Under the pieces are notes generated by a model, which was given only the letters and a program-made list of their open reading frames with translations, ran no database searches and was not told the origin of the DNA. Made by a program: the position numbers and the translations under genes. Below are positions 15,372-26,712 of a stretch of 64,000 nucleotides of DNA, piece after piece. Origin of the DNA: Sphaerisporangium rubeum (GTDB taxonomy: Bacteria > Actinomycetota > Actinomycetes > Streptosporangiales > Streptosporangiaceae); NCBI RefSeq assembly GCF_014207705.1, contig NZ_JACHIU010000001.1, positions 5,696,501 to 5,760,500 of the forward strand, in the 5' to 3' direction. How positions within the stretch are numbered: the first letter of the stretch is position 1; each line of letters begins with the position of its first letter.

Positions 15372-17093
15372 ATGTCGTTCGTCGATGACGCAGGGGGTCC
15401 GGTGGCGCACGCGACGGGATCGGAGCCGCGGACGGGTGGTCTGCGCCGTCCGCGGCCATGGGCCCCGCATCTGAGTGGGGTCGCCGCCGTCCTCCTCGAC
15501 GAGGAGGGCCGGGTCACGCAGTGGGGTGGGGCCGCGGCGTGGCTGTTCGCACGGCCTCCCGAGCGGGCCGTCGGCCGCCATCTCGCCGAGCTGCTGCCAG
15601 GCGCGCGCGCCGAGACCGTGCTGCGCGCCGTGGCGGACGCTGTCGGCGGCACGCCTGGCAGCGACCTGCTGCAGGTGGAGTCCGGGGACGGCCGAGCGCG
15701 TGAGATCGCCTTCACGTGGGAGCCGCTGCACCGGCCGGGGCCGTGGGGTGCGGTGCTGGTCACCGCGGCCGCCACGGCGCAGGCCCGTGAGACGGCGGGG
15801 CCAGGCGCCGAGCGTCTCGCGCTGCTCCACGAGCTGAGCACCAGGGCCGGCGCCACGCTCGACCCGCTGCGCGTCGCCGAGGACGCCGTGAGCGTCGCGG
15901 TGCCCCGGTTCGCCGACTCGGCGGGGCTGTACGTCGCCGAGGGCCTGCTGCGGGACGAGACCTACCCCGACCACGCCGACGGCTCCCTGGCGCTGCGGCG
16001 GCTCGCGCTGCGTCTCACCCCGCGCGAGCTCCAGGTCACCGGCTGGCCGACGGCCTTCCCCTCCGGCGAGATCGTCCGCTACTACGCGCGGCACCCGGCG
16101 CACCGCTGCATGGCGACCGGCCGGCCGGTCGTCTACACCGTGGAGGAGCTCGACCCCGCCGAGGCCGGCCGCATCGCCGGTGTCCTCGGCGGCGCGAGGC
16201 CCGGGCTGCTGGACGAGACCACGTTCCTCGCCGTGCCGCTGACGGCGCGCGGCATGGTGCTCGGTTTCCTGTCGTTCATCCGGGGCCCCGGCCGTCCGCG
16301 GTTCGCCGGCGACGACATCAAGCTCGCCGAGGACGTCGCGGGCCGGGTCGCGGTGTGCCTGGACAACGCGCGCCTGTACAGCCGTGAGCGGCGCACCGCG
16401 CGGGCCCTGCAGCAGAACCTCGCGCCGCAGTCGTTCCACGTGCCGCCGGGCCTTGAGGTCGCGCACCGCTACCTGCCGGTGAGCGCGATGACGGTCGGCG
16501 GCGACTGGTACGACGTGATCTCGCTGTCGGACACCCGGGTGGCGCTCGTGGTGGGGGACGCAATGGGCCACGGCGCGGTCGCGGCCGGGGCCATGACGCA
16601 GTTGCGCGCGTCGGTCCGCACGCTGGCGGGGTTCGACCTGCCGCCGGACGAGGTGCTGCGCCGGCTCGACCTCATGGCCGGCGACCTGGACGCCATCCAG
16701 TGCGCGACCTGCCTGTACGCGGTCATCGACCTGCCGGCCCGCACGTGCGCGCTGTCGCGCGCGGGTCACCCGCCGCCGATCCTGGTCCACCCCGACGGCA
16801 CCGCGACCGTGCTCGACCTGCCGGCCGGTCTCGCGCTCGGTGTCGGCGACCCCGAGCACTCCCTGGTGTTCGAGACGACCCACGTCACCGTCCCGGCCGG
16901 CGCCACGCTGGCGCTGTACACCGACGGGCTGGTCGAGAGCCGCGAGCAGGACATCGACACCGGCATCGCCACGCTGCGCGACCACCTGCGGTCACCGGGT
17001 CCCACGCTGGACGCGACCTGCGCCGCCGTCATCGACGCGCTTCCCGTTCAGTACGACGACGTGGCGCTGCTGCTGGCCCGCGTGGCCCGGTGA
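15372..17093 (+). CDS. PAS-GAF-SpoIIE (PP2C-type) serine phosphatase
   Basis: A 573-residue cytoplasmic regulator. Domains in order: N-terminal PAS-like (about 35-135, VAAVLLDEEGRVTQWGGAAA), GAF (about 155-335) and a C-terminal SpoIIE/RsbU phosphatase (about 345-573). Metal-binding acidic motifs are VGGDWYDV, VVGDAMGHG and YTDGLVESR. Such enzymes dephosphorylate anti-anti-sigma factors and so control alternative sigma factors. No anti-sigma or anti-anti-sigma partner is adjacent, so the target is unknown. ATG 15372 has no clear ribosome-binding site. The 243-base gap upstream contains GGGAAT (about 15258-15263) ahead of GATAAT, a possible but weak promoter. Confidence 0.9.
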   Translation: MSFVDDAGGPVAHATGSEPRTGGLRRPRPWAPHLSGVAAVLLDEEGRVTQWGGAAAWLFARPPERAVGRHLAELLPGARAETVLRAVADAVGGTPGSDLLQVESGDGRAREIAFTWEPLHRPGPWGAVLVTAAATAQARETAGPGAERLALLHELSTRAGATLDPLRVAEDAVSVAVPRFADSAGLYVAEGLLRDETYPDHADGSLALRRLALRLTPRELQVTGWPTAFPSGEIVRYYARHPAHRCMATGRPVVYTVEELDPAEAGRIAGVLGGARPGLLDETTFLAVPLTARGMVLGFLSFIRGPGRPRFAGDDIKLAEDVAGRVAVCLDNARLYSRERRTARALQQNLAPQSFHVPPGLEVAHRYLPVSAMTVGGDWYDVISLSDTRVALVVGDAMGHGAVAAGAMTQLRASVRTLAGFDLPPDEVLRRLDLMAGDLDAIQCATCLYAVIDLPARTCALSRAGHPPPILVHPDGTATVLDLPAGLALGVGDPEHSLVFETTHVTVPAGATLALYTDGLVESREQDIDTGIATLRDHLRSPGPTLDATCAAVIDALPVQYDDVALLLARVAR

Positions 17094-17100
17094 GGCGCGC

Positions 17101-17859
17101 TCAGAAGGACGTCTTGCTCAGCCAGCGGCCGAGCAGGCCGGTGTCGCCGAACACCTGGTAGCGAGGGTCGCCGGGCCGCACGCGGCCGTACAGCAGGAGC
17201 AGCAGGTCGCTCGCCGTGCCGCGCACGGCGACGTCGCCTTTGCCGTGGCCGTGGGTCCAGCTCATGCCGCCGGGCTCGGCCGTGACCATCCATTCGCCGC
17301 CGTCCGTGTCGGTGGCGTGGAAGTGCAGCGTGCCGGTGTCGTCCAGGTCGGCGAGCGCCGTGAAGGACCGGCCGGCCGCGGCGAGGTTGCCGAGGAACTC
17401 GTCCACCCCGTCGGCCGCGACGGCGGCCTCGACCCGGGGTTCCGCGCCGAGCGCGAACTCGGCGTCGGCGCGGTGCACGGCCGTCTCGAACAGCATGCGC
17501 CGGGACCAGAAGGCCGCGCCGTGTCCACCTCCCCACGACCAGATCGGCGCGTCGAGCGGCGCCGTGCGCAGGGTGTCCACCAGGGCCGCGCCGCCGTCGG
17601 CGATCCACCGGGGGTAGTCCGCGGGGTCGCCGGGGACGCCGGCGGGGACCTGACGCGGCGGCACCGGTTCCGCCGACCGGTTGCGCACCATGTGCTCGGC
17701 CCACCGGTGTGCGATGCCGACGTGTTTGAGCAGCTTGGCGACCGTCCAGCCGGGGCACGTCGGCACCTGCGCCGCCGGGTCGGCCGAGGCCGCGACGGCG
17801 GCGAAGCGGTGGAGTTCGGCTTCGAGTTCGGTGCAGTGGTCCTGGTGCGTCCGGCTCAT
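17101..17859 (-). CDS. DinB/maleylpyruvate isomerase-fold protein
   Basis: A 252-residue protein of the mycothiol-dependent maleylpyruvate isomerase/DinB superfamily. N-terminal four-helix metal-binding bundle: VPTCPGWTVAKLLKHVGIAHRW supplies the first His, and the FETAVHRADAE segment supplies the Glu-x3-His pair. The C-terminal MDMPI_C-like domain contains GTASDLLLLLYGR. Many members use mycothiol as cofactor for isomerisation or thiol transfer, but individual substrates are mostly unknown. ATG 17859 is chosen over an upstream in-frame start because family similarity begins at MSRTHQDHC. Its stop is 7 bases from that of the phosphatase gene (convergent). Confidence 0.87.
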   Translation of the reverse strand: MSRTHQDHCTELEAELHRFAAVAASADPAAQVPTCPGWTVAKLLKHVGIAHRWAEHMVRNRSAEPVPPRQVPAGVPGDPADYPRWIADGGAALVDTLRTAPLDAPIWSWGGGHGAAFWSRRMLFETAVHRADAEFALGAEPRVEAAVAADGVDEFLGNLAAAGRSFTALADLDDTGTLHFHATDTDGGEWMVTAEPGGMSWTHGHGKGDVAVRGTASDLLLLLYGRVRPGDPRYQVFGDTGLLGRWLSKTSF

Positions 17860-17915
17860 GGGTTCCGATCGTAGATCCAGCCGGGCCGTACCGGAACGAG
17901 GCGTGCGGCCGGACA

Positions 17916-17944
17916 TTGACTGGCGATCCGGACAGATGTACGTT
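17916..17944 (+). promoter_or_regulatory. Sigma-70-type promoter of the chitinase gene
   Basis: TTGACT (17916-17921) and TACGTT (17939-17944) separated by exactly 17 bases, reading toward the chitinase gene. This predicts a leader of about 110 bases. The leader is AT-rich (AATTAAAAGG, CTTAAAAATTAAG) and contains the inverted repeat CGGGACCACGTCCCG (17990-18004), a candidate operator. No DasR consensus is seen. Confidence 0.65.
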
Positions 17945-18063
17945 CGCGTTAATTAAAAGGAAAGCTTCTTAAAAATTAAGTCTCTGACGCGGGACCACGT
18001 CCCGTACACGACGTCCTGAACGACCCCCCATCTCAACCCAGCCAGACGGACGTGGAGCAGCAC

Positions 18064-20337
<2,274 letters not shown>

Positions 20338-20352
20338 CGCCATGGCAGGCGC

Positions 20353-20380
20353 GGGGAGCCGGGGCTCGTCCCGGCTCCCC
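20353..20380. terminator. Bidirectional terminator between chitinase and SHOCT genes
   Basis: Perfect 11-bp inverted repeat (GGGGAGCCGGG and its complement) with loop GCTCGT, 16 bases past the chitinase stop and in a convergent gene arrangement. Confidence 0.75.
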
Positions 20381-20487
20381 GTTCGTGTGTCCGATTCACG
20401 CGTCCGAAGGGCCTCGTGGACGCGCGCCGGACGGTGGACGAGCAGCGGGTGACCGTGACGGTCACGCGAGAACAGGGTGGCGGACGC

Positions 20488-20691
20488 CTACCAGTCCTGG
20501 GACAGACCCGACATCCGGCGCAGATACTCGTCCTCGTCGATCTCACCGGCCGCGTAGCGCCGCCTGAGGATCTCCTTGGGGTCGTTCGTGGGGGCCGGTG
20601 CGGCGCGGCGTGCCGGTATCCACGTGCGGACCAGGATGAGGACGCAGCTCAGGATCACGATGATCCCGATGAGTGCCAGCAGAACCTTCAC
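20488..20691 (-). CDS. Small SHOCT-domain membrane protein
   Basis: A 67-residue protein with one N-terminal membrane helix ([18 protein letters not shown]) and a C-terminal SHOCT motif ([20 protein letters not shown]). SHOCT is a short oligomerisation element found at the ends of many membrane or signalling proteins; these stand-alone forms have no defined function. GTG 20691 is preferred over GTG 20703 because GGAGG sits 5 bases upstream of it. Convergent with chitinase and divergent from tex. Confidence 0.8.
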   Translation of the reverse strand: MKVLLALIGIIVILSCVLILVRTWIPARRAAPAPTNDPKEILRRRYAAGEIDEDEYLRRMSGLSQDW

Positions 20692-20871
20692 TACATCCTC
20701 CACTTCCCCGCGTACCGCAGCCTATCCCGCCGGACGCCGATCGTCTCCGGCGGCGAGGTCAGGGCCGCGGTCGTCCACAGGCTAGGCGTCCGGCGCGACA
20801 AGCGGGCCCGCGAGCATGCAGAATCTTCCCCGGACCTTCGACGTCCTCGATATGAAGGCGGGCCAGCAATC

Positions 20872-23226
20872 GTGACGACCTCCATCCACCAGCAGATCGC
20901 CGGCGAGCTCGGCGTGCGTGAGCGGCAGGTGCGGGCCGCCGTCGAGCTCCTCGACGGCGGCGCCACCGTGCCGTTCATCGCTCGCTACCGCAAGGAGGCG
21001 ACCGAGATGCTCGACGACACGCAGTTGCGTGCGCTCGAGGAGCGGTTGCGCTACCTGCGTGAGCTGGAGGACCGGCGCGCCGCGATCCTGGAGTCGATCC
21101 GTTCGCAGGGCAAGCTCGACGACGCGCTGGAAGCGCAGATCATGGCGGCCGACTCCAAGGCGCGCCTTGAGGACATCTACCTGCCGTACAAGCCGAAGCG
21201 CCGCACCAAGGCCATGATCGCGCGGGAGGCGGGCCTTGAGCCGCTGGCCGACGGCCTGCTGGCGGACCCCTCGCGCGACCCGATGGCCGCCGCCGCCATG
21301 TTCGTGGACGCAGAAAAGGGAGTGGCCGACGCCGCCGCGGCGCTCGAAGGCGCGCGGGCCATCCTGATCGAGCGGTTCGCCGAGGACGCCGACCTCATCG
21401 GCGAGCTGCGCGAGCGCATGTGGACGCGCGGCCGGGTGGTGTCCAAGGTCCGTGACGGCAAGGAGGAGTCGGGGGCCAAGTTCTCCGACTACTTCGACTT
21501 CGCCGAGCCGTTCACCAAGCTGCCGTCCCACCGCGTGCTCGCGCTGTTCCGCGGCGAGAAGGAAGAGACGCTCACCGTCACGCTGGAGCCCGAGCAGGAG
21601 CCCGTCGAGGGCCCCACGGGGTACGAGACGCGCATCGCGCAGCGGTTCGGCGTCGCCGACCGCGGCAGGCCGGCGGACCGGTGGCTGCTCGACACCGTGC
21701 GGTGGGCCTGGCGCACCCGCGTGCTCGTGCACCTCGGCATCGACCTGCGCATGCGGCTGTGGCAGGCCGCCGAGGACGAAGCGGTGCGGGTCTTCGCCGC
21801 CAACCTGCGCGACCTGCTGCTCGCCGCTCCGGCCGGCACGCGCGCGACCATGGGCCTGGACCCGGGGCTGCGCACCGGCGTGAAGGTCGCCGTGGTCGAC
21901 GCCACCGGCAAGGTCGTCGCCACCGCCACGATCTACCCGCACGAGCCGCGGCGGCGCTGGGACGAGTCCGTCGAGGTCCTGGCCCGGCTGGCGCGCGAGC
22001 ACGGCGTGGAGCTGATCGCCATCGGCAACGGCACCGCGTCCCGCGAGACCGACAAGCTCGCGGCCGACCTCATCAAGCGCCACCCCGATCTGTCCCTCAC
22101 CAAGATCGTGGTGTCGGAGGCCGGCGCGTCGGTCTACTCGGCGTCGCCGTACGCCGCGCAGGAGCTGCCTGAGCTCGACGTGTCGCTGCGCGGCGCGGTC
22201 TCCATCGCGAGGCGCCTGCAGGACCCGCTGGCCGAGCTTGTCAAGATCGACCCCAAGTCCATCGGCGTCGGCCAGTACCAGCACGACGTGGCCGAGACCA
22301 AGCTGTCCCGTTCGCTCGACGCCGTCGTCGAGGACTGCGTGAACGCCGTCGGCGTGGACGTCAACACCGCCTCGGCCCCGCTGCTGACCCGGGTCTCCGG
22401 CATCGGCTCCGGCCTCGCCGAGAACATCGTGCTCCACCGCGACGCCAACGGCCCGTTCCGCACGCGGCGCGCGCTCAAGGACGTGCCGCGGCTCGGGCCG
22501 AAGGCGTTCGAGCAGTGCGCGGGGTTCCTGCGCATCCCCGGCGGCGACGACCCGCTGGACGCCTCCAGCGTGCACCCGGAGTCCTACCCGGTGGTCCACC
22601 GCATCCTGGCCGGCACCGGAGGTCAGCTTCGTGAGCTGATCGGCAACGGCGCGGTGCTGCGTTCGCTCAGGCCGTCGGACTTCGCCGACGACACCTTCGG
22701 CCTGCCGACCGTCACCGACATCCTCAAGGAACTGGAGAAGCCCGGCCGCGACCCCCGTCCGGCGTTCCGCGCCGCCACGTTCAAGGAAGGCGTCGACAAG
22801 ATCTCCGACCTGGAGCCCGGCATGCTCCTTGAGGGGGTCGTCACCAACGTCGCGGCGTTCGGCGCGTTCGTGGACGTCGGCGTCCACCAGGACGGCCTGG
22901 TGCACGTCTCGGCGATGTCCGACCGTTTCGTGAAGGACCCGCGCGAGGTCGTCAAGCCCGGTGACATCGTCCGCGTGAAGGTCCTCGACGTCGACATCCC
23001 CCGCAAGCGCATCTCCCTCACCCTGCGCCTGGACGACGACACCAAGCCCGCAGGCGGCGGCCCCCGCGCCGGCCGTGCCGACGACGGCCAGCGCCGCGGC
23101 GACCGCCGCTCCGGCGGGCCGCAGCGGCGCGGCGGCGGTGGCCGTCCCGCCAGGCAGGACCCGCCGCCGAGCGGCGCTCTGGCCGAGGCCCTGCGCAAGG
23201 CCGGCCTGGACAAGGGCCCGCGCTGA
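20872..23226 (+). CDS. tex: Tex-family RNA-binding protein
   Basis: Cytoplasmic nucleic-acid-binding protein with a role in transcription, 784 residues, the usual length. Domains: N-terminal helical Tex domain (from [20 protein letters not shown], with [18 protein letters not shown]), a YqgF-like RNase H fold ([16 protein letters not shown]), helix-hairpin-helix motifs ([37 protein letters not shown]) and a C-terminal S1 domain ([20 protein letters not shown]). A basic Gly/Arg-rich tail follows. GTG 20872 is the first codon consistent with family alignment; the longer frame to 20416 overlaps the antisense SHOCT gene. The ribosome-binding site is weak. Its transcript probably ends at the hairpin 23281-23317. 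Confidence 0.95.
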   Translation: MTTSIHQQIAGELGVRERQVRAAVELLDGGATVPFIARYRKEATEMLDDTQLRALEERLRYLRELEDRRAAILESIRSQGKLDDALEAQIMAADSKARLEDIYLPYKPKRRTKAMIAREAGLEPLADGLLADPSRDPMAAAAMFVDAEKGVADAAAALEGARAILIERFAEDADLIGELRERMWTRGRVVSKVRDGKEESGAKFSDYFDFAEPFTKLPSHRVLALFRGEKEETLTVTLEPEQEPVEGPTGYETRIAQRFGVADRGRPADRWLLDTVRWAWRTRVLVHLGIDLRMRLWQAAEDEAVRVFAANLRDLLLAAPAGTRATMGLDPGLRTGVKVAVVDATGKVVATATIYPHEPRRRWDESVEVLARLAREHGVELIAIGNGTASRETDKLAADLIKRHPDLSLTKIVVSEAGASVYSASPYAAQELPELDVSLRGAVSIARRLQDPLAELVKIDPKSIGVGQYQHDVAETKLSRSLDAVVEDCVNAVGVDVNTASAPLLTRVSGIGSGLAENIVLHRDANGPFRTRRALKDVPRLGPKAFEQCAGFLRIPGGDDPLDASSVHPESYPVVHRILAGTGGQLRELIGNGAVLRSLRPSDFADDTFGLPTVTDILKELEKPGRDPRPAFRAATFKEGVDKISDLEPGMLLEGVVTNVAAFGAFVDVGVHQDGLVHVSAMSDRFVKDPREVVKPGDIVRVKVLDVDIPRKRISLTLRLDDDTKPAGGGPRAGRADDGQRRGDRRSGGPQRRGGGGRPARQDPPPSGALAEALRKAGLDKGPR

Positions 23227-23280
23227 CGTGCCGGTGCGCCGCACCCCGGCCGGCCGCGACAAGGGCCTCAGCCGAGGCCG

Positions 23281-23317
23281 GCCGTGCGCCGCACCCAGGC
23301 CGGGTGTGGCGCACGGC
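23281..23317 (+). terminator. tex terminator, 3' arm shared with a tandem array
   Basis: 16-bp stem (GCCGTGCGCCGCACCC at 23281-23296 pairing with 23302-23317, one G-U pair) and loop AGGCC, 54 bases past the tex stop. The 3' arm is contained in the first copies of the 17-bp repeat array that follows. Confidence 0.7.
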
Positions 23318-23458
23318 CGGGTGTGGCGCACGGCCGGGTGTGGCGCACGGCCGGGTGTGGCGCACGGCCGGGTGTGGCGCACGGCCGGGTGTGGCGCACG
23401 GCCGGGTGTGGCGCACGGCCGGGTGTGGCGCACGGCCGGGTGTGGCGCACGGCCGGGT
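23299..23458. repeat. Nine-copy 17-bp perfect tandem repeat
   Basis: Nine identical copies of GCCGGGTGTGGCGCACG (23299-23451) plus a 7-base partial copy ending inside the stop codon region of the phosphotriesterase-like gene. There are no spacers, so this is not a CRISPR. The unit is not a multiple of 3 and carries no stop, which is why spurious repetitive reading frames cross it. Copy number is likely to vary between strains. Confidence 0.97.
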
Positions 23459-24432
23459 CAGGAGAAGTATCGGCGTGGGTTGACGACCATCATCTGGTGG
23501 ATCGCGGCGTCGGGGACGCCTTCGGCTCTCAGGGCCGGTAGGACGTCGTCGAGTATGTGGTCGAAGCGCCAGTTGGGGGCGACCAGCGGGAGGTCGTCCC
23601 AGGAGGGGCCGAAGTAGTCCATGAAGCACGCCGTGTCGTGGCTGAGGACCATGCGGTCGGTGTAGCCGCGGTGGTGCAGGGCCGCGACGGTGGCCACGCG
23701 GTCGGCGGTGGGGTTGTACAGGTCCAGGCCGAAGCGGTCCATGCCGAGGGTGGCGCCGGTGTCGGCCATGCGCATCAGGTAGTCCAGGTCGTTGGAGTCC
23801 CCCGCGTGGCCCACCACGACCTTGGTGAGGTCGACGCCTTCCTTGGCGAACAGGTCGAGCGCCGGCAGGCCGGAACACGCGAAGGCGTCGGTGTGCACGG
23901 TGATGGGGGCCCCGGTGCGCACGTGCGTGCGGGCCACGGCACGGCAGATCCGCTCGACCCCCTCGGTCATGCCTTTGCTCTCGACGACGCACTTGAGGAA
24001 CGCGGCCTTCACGCCGGTGTCGGCGATGCCGTCGGTGATGTCGCGGGTGAAGTCCTCGATCATCGGGTCCGGCATGTCGAACAACAGGCCGGGGCCTCGG
24101 TGGGTGTACTGGTGCGGCACCTCGTCGAAGCAGTAGAGGCCGGTCGCCACGATGATGTTCAGGCCCGGCACCTCGGCGGCGACCCGCTGGATGCGCGGGA
24201 TGTACCGGCCGAGGCCCCAGACCGTGGGGTCGGCGATGGTGGTGACCCCCTTGGCGACGAGCGCGCGCAGCTTCGCGACGGCGTCGGCGACGCGGGCCTC
24301 CTCGTCCCACCACGCGCCACGTCCGTAGTTGTCGACGTGCTCAGGGGACAGCACGAAGACGTGCTCGTGCATGAGTGTGCGGCCGAGGGTGTCCGCGTCG
24401 ACCGGTCCGCGCACGGTTTCTACCATGGGCAT
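23458..24432 (-). CDS. Phosphotriesterase-family metal-dependent hydrolase
   Basis: Amidohydrolase-superfamily enzyme with a binuclear metal centre, 324 residues. Ligands are all visible: His22 and His24 (LMHEHVFV), Lys147 (AAFLKCVV, the carboxylated bridge), His180 (ITVHTD), His209 (VVVGHAGD) and Asp266 (VLSHDTACF). Relatives include organophosphate hydrolases, PLL lactonases and uncharacterised phosphotriesterase homology proteins; which substrate applies here is unknown. ATG 24432 is preceded by GGAGG with 6-base spacing; the upstream extension to 24681 overlaps the mdh start region and is rejected. Convergent with tex across the repeat array. Confidence 0.9.
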   Translation of the reverse strand: MPMVETVRGPVDADTLGRTLMHEHVFVLSPEHVDNYGRGAWWDEEARVADAVAKLRALVAKGVTTIADPTVWGLGRYIPRIQRVAAEVPGLNIIVATGLYCFDEVPHQYTHRGPGLLFDMPDPMIEDFTRDITDGIADTGVKAAFLKCVVESKGMTEGVERICRAVARTHVRTGAPITVHTDAFACSGLPALDLFAKEGVDLTKVVVGHAGDSNDLDYLMRMADTGATLGMDRFGLDLYNPTADRVATVAALHHRGYTDRMVLSHDTACFMDYFGPSWDDLPLVAPNWRFDHILDDVLPALRAEGVPDAAIHQMMVVNPRRYFS

Positions 24433-24529
24433 GGGTGACCTCCGGAGCTTGCCGAGGTGCGGTGCCCGAACCCTAGGACCGGCGGGCCCGGTCGTCAACG
24501 GACGCGCCAAGGTGATCACGGTGATGATT

Positions 24530-24558
24530 CCTGTGGATGACGAGGGGTTGTCCACAGG
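24530..24558. promoter_or_regulatory. Inverted repeat with DnaA-box-like sequence upstream of mdh
   Basis: Perfect 8-bp arms CCTGTGGA (24530-24537) and TCCACAGG (24551-24558). The right arm lies in TTGTCCACA (24548-24556), the actinomycete DnaA-box consensus. The left arm read on the other strand gives TCATCCACA, a two-mismatch version. It sits about 90 bases before the mdh start. Confidence 0.4.
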
Positions 24559-24574
24559 CACCGGACCTGCGTGA

Positions 24575-25636
<1,062 letters not shown>

Positions 25637-25652
25637 CGAACCCGTCCCGGCT

Positions 25653-25758
25653 GTTCGCACGCCGGGGTGCTGGAACGGCCCGCCTTACGCGTGGCCGCTG
25701 GTCACAGCCCTGGTTCGCATGCCGGTGTGGTGGAGCGGCCCGCCCCCGCGTGGCCGCT
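25653..25758. repeat. Imperfect direct repeat after mdh
   Basis: Two 46-47-bp copies offset by 60 bp (25653-25699 and 25713-25758). Both run from GTTCGCA to CGCGTGGCCGCT with several mismatches. They lie between the mdh stop and the convergent DUF998 gene. Function unknown. Confidence 0.75.
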
Positions 25759-25800
25759 CCGCCGACCGGTGTCCGCTGTGGTCCGGCGCCGGCGTGGTGG

Positions 25801-26442
25801 TCATCGAGCCGCCGCGGCGGACACGCGGCGGGTGAGGCGGGCCGGTGCGGCGCCGAGGCGGCCCGTGGTGGTGACGAGGCCGATGAGGGCCAGCACGCCG
25901 ACCTCGGTGACGACCACGAGGCGCTGGGTGAGGCCGGCGGGGACGGTGAGGGTGTCGGCGCCGGCCATCCGCAGGCCGTAGGGGATCAGCACCAGCACGA
26001 GGAAGACGCCGGCCGCGAGGCTCAGCCGGCGCAGCAGGCGTGCGTGCCGTCCGCCGTGTGCCGCCACCAGCAACCCGGCCGCCGGCATCACGACGAAAGC
26101 CGCGAACGCCGCGTATCTATGGATCCCTCCGGCCATCGACAGGGACACCCCGGGCCGGTCCGTGGGGAAGGCCGCGATCATCAGCATGCAGCAGCTCCAC
26201 ACCGTCACCAGCCCCACCACCGCCGCCGGCGCTCCCCGCCGCGCCAGGTCCATGGCGAACAACGCCGACCCGCCGGCGAACGCCGTCAGCGACACCGCGA
26301 GCAGCACGCCGTACGGGTGGAACGCGTACTCGCTGATCATGCCGTACAGCGGGTTCACGTCCGACATCACATGCACCGCGGTCATGGCCCCCGCACCGGC
26401 CGTGATCGCCACGAAACCCCAGGAGGAAAGTCGATTCGTCAT
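25801..26442 (-). CDS. DUF998-family membrane protein
   Basis: A 213-residue integral membrane protein with about six hydrophobic segments. The opening resembles DUF998 proteins: an early membrane helix, then HVMSDVNPLYGMISEYAFHPYGVLL with the conserved Ser-Glu-Tyr. Later, AAFPTDRPGVSLSMAGGIHRYAAFAAF fits the family's FP-D...H pattern. No enzymatic role is established. ATG 26442 sits in the loop of an inverted repeat (26425-26455). Its ribosome-binding sequence GGGAAAG lies in the 5' arm, so translation could be structure-controlled. Confidence 0.8.
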   Translation of the reverse strand: MTNRLSSWGFVAITAGAGAMTAVHVMSDVNPLYGMISEYAFHPYGVLLAVSLTAFAGGSALFAMDLARRGAPAAVVGLVTVWSCCMLMIAAFPTDRPGVSLSMAGGIHRYAAFAAFVVMPAAGLLVAAHGGRHARLLRRLSLAAGVFLVLVLIPYGLRMAGADTLTVPAGLTQRLVVVTEVGVLALIGLVTTTGRLGAAPARLTRRVSAAAAR

Positions 26443-26455
26443 AATCCGACTTTCC
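26425..26455 (-). promoter_or_regulatory. Hairpin over the DUF998 ribosome-binding site and start codon
   Basis: Nine-bp arms (GGAAAGTCG at 26425-26433, CGACTTTCC at 26447-26455) with 13 bases between them. In the minus-strand mRNA the 5' arm includes the likely ribosome-binding sequence and the loop contains the AUG. Confidence 0.55.
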
Positions 26456-26712
26456 CGGCGCACCCCCTTCCCCGGCATCGGAGATCGGCCCCGGCACCCC
26501 CCTGAGCCGACCCCCGGCCCGACCCCGAACCCCCCTGGCGGCGCGGCCCGCGCCGCTCAGGGTCGTCCGGAGTTCCCCTCAGGGTCCACCACCGCCGAGC
26601 ACCGCGAACACCCGGCCCGCGGACCCGGATCTCTCACCGGCGGCGGACCGGGAACGCGACGCAGGCGGCCCCTGCCATGGGACTGCCTGCGGTGGTCACG
26701 CTGCCGGCGGTC

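Noticed and set aside
23299-23458. CRISPR array
   Set aside because: Identical head-to-tail units with no spacers and no cas genes nearby.
23268-23617. Repetitive reading frames (RHTRPCATPGRAPHP-type) across the 17-bp array
   Set aside because: A stop-free 17-mer repeated in tandem opens several frames on both strands; no start signal or composition supports a protein.
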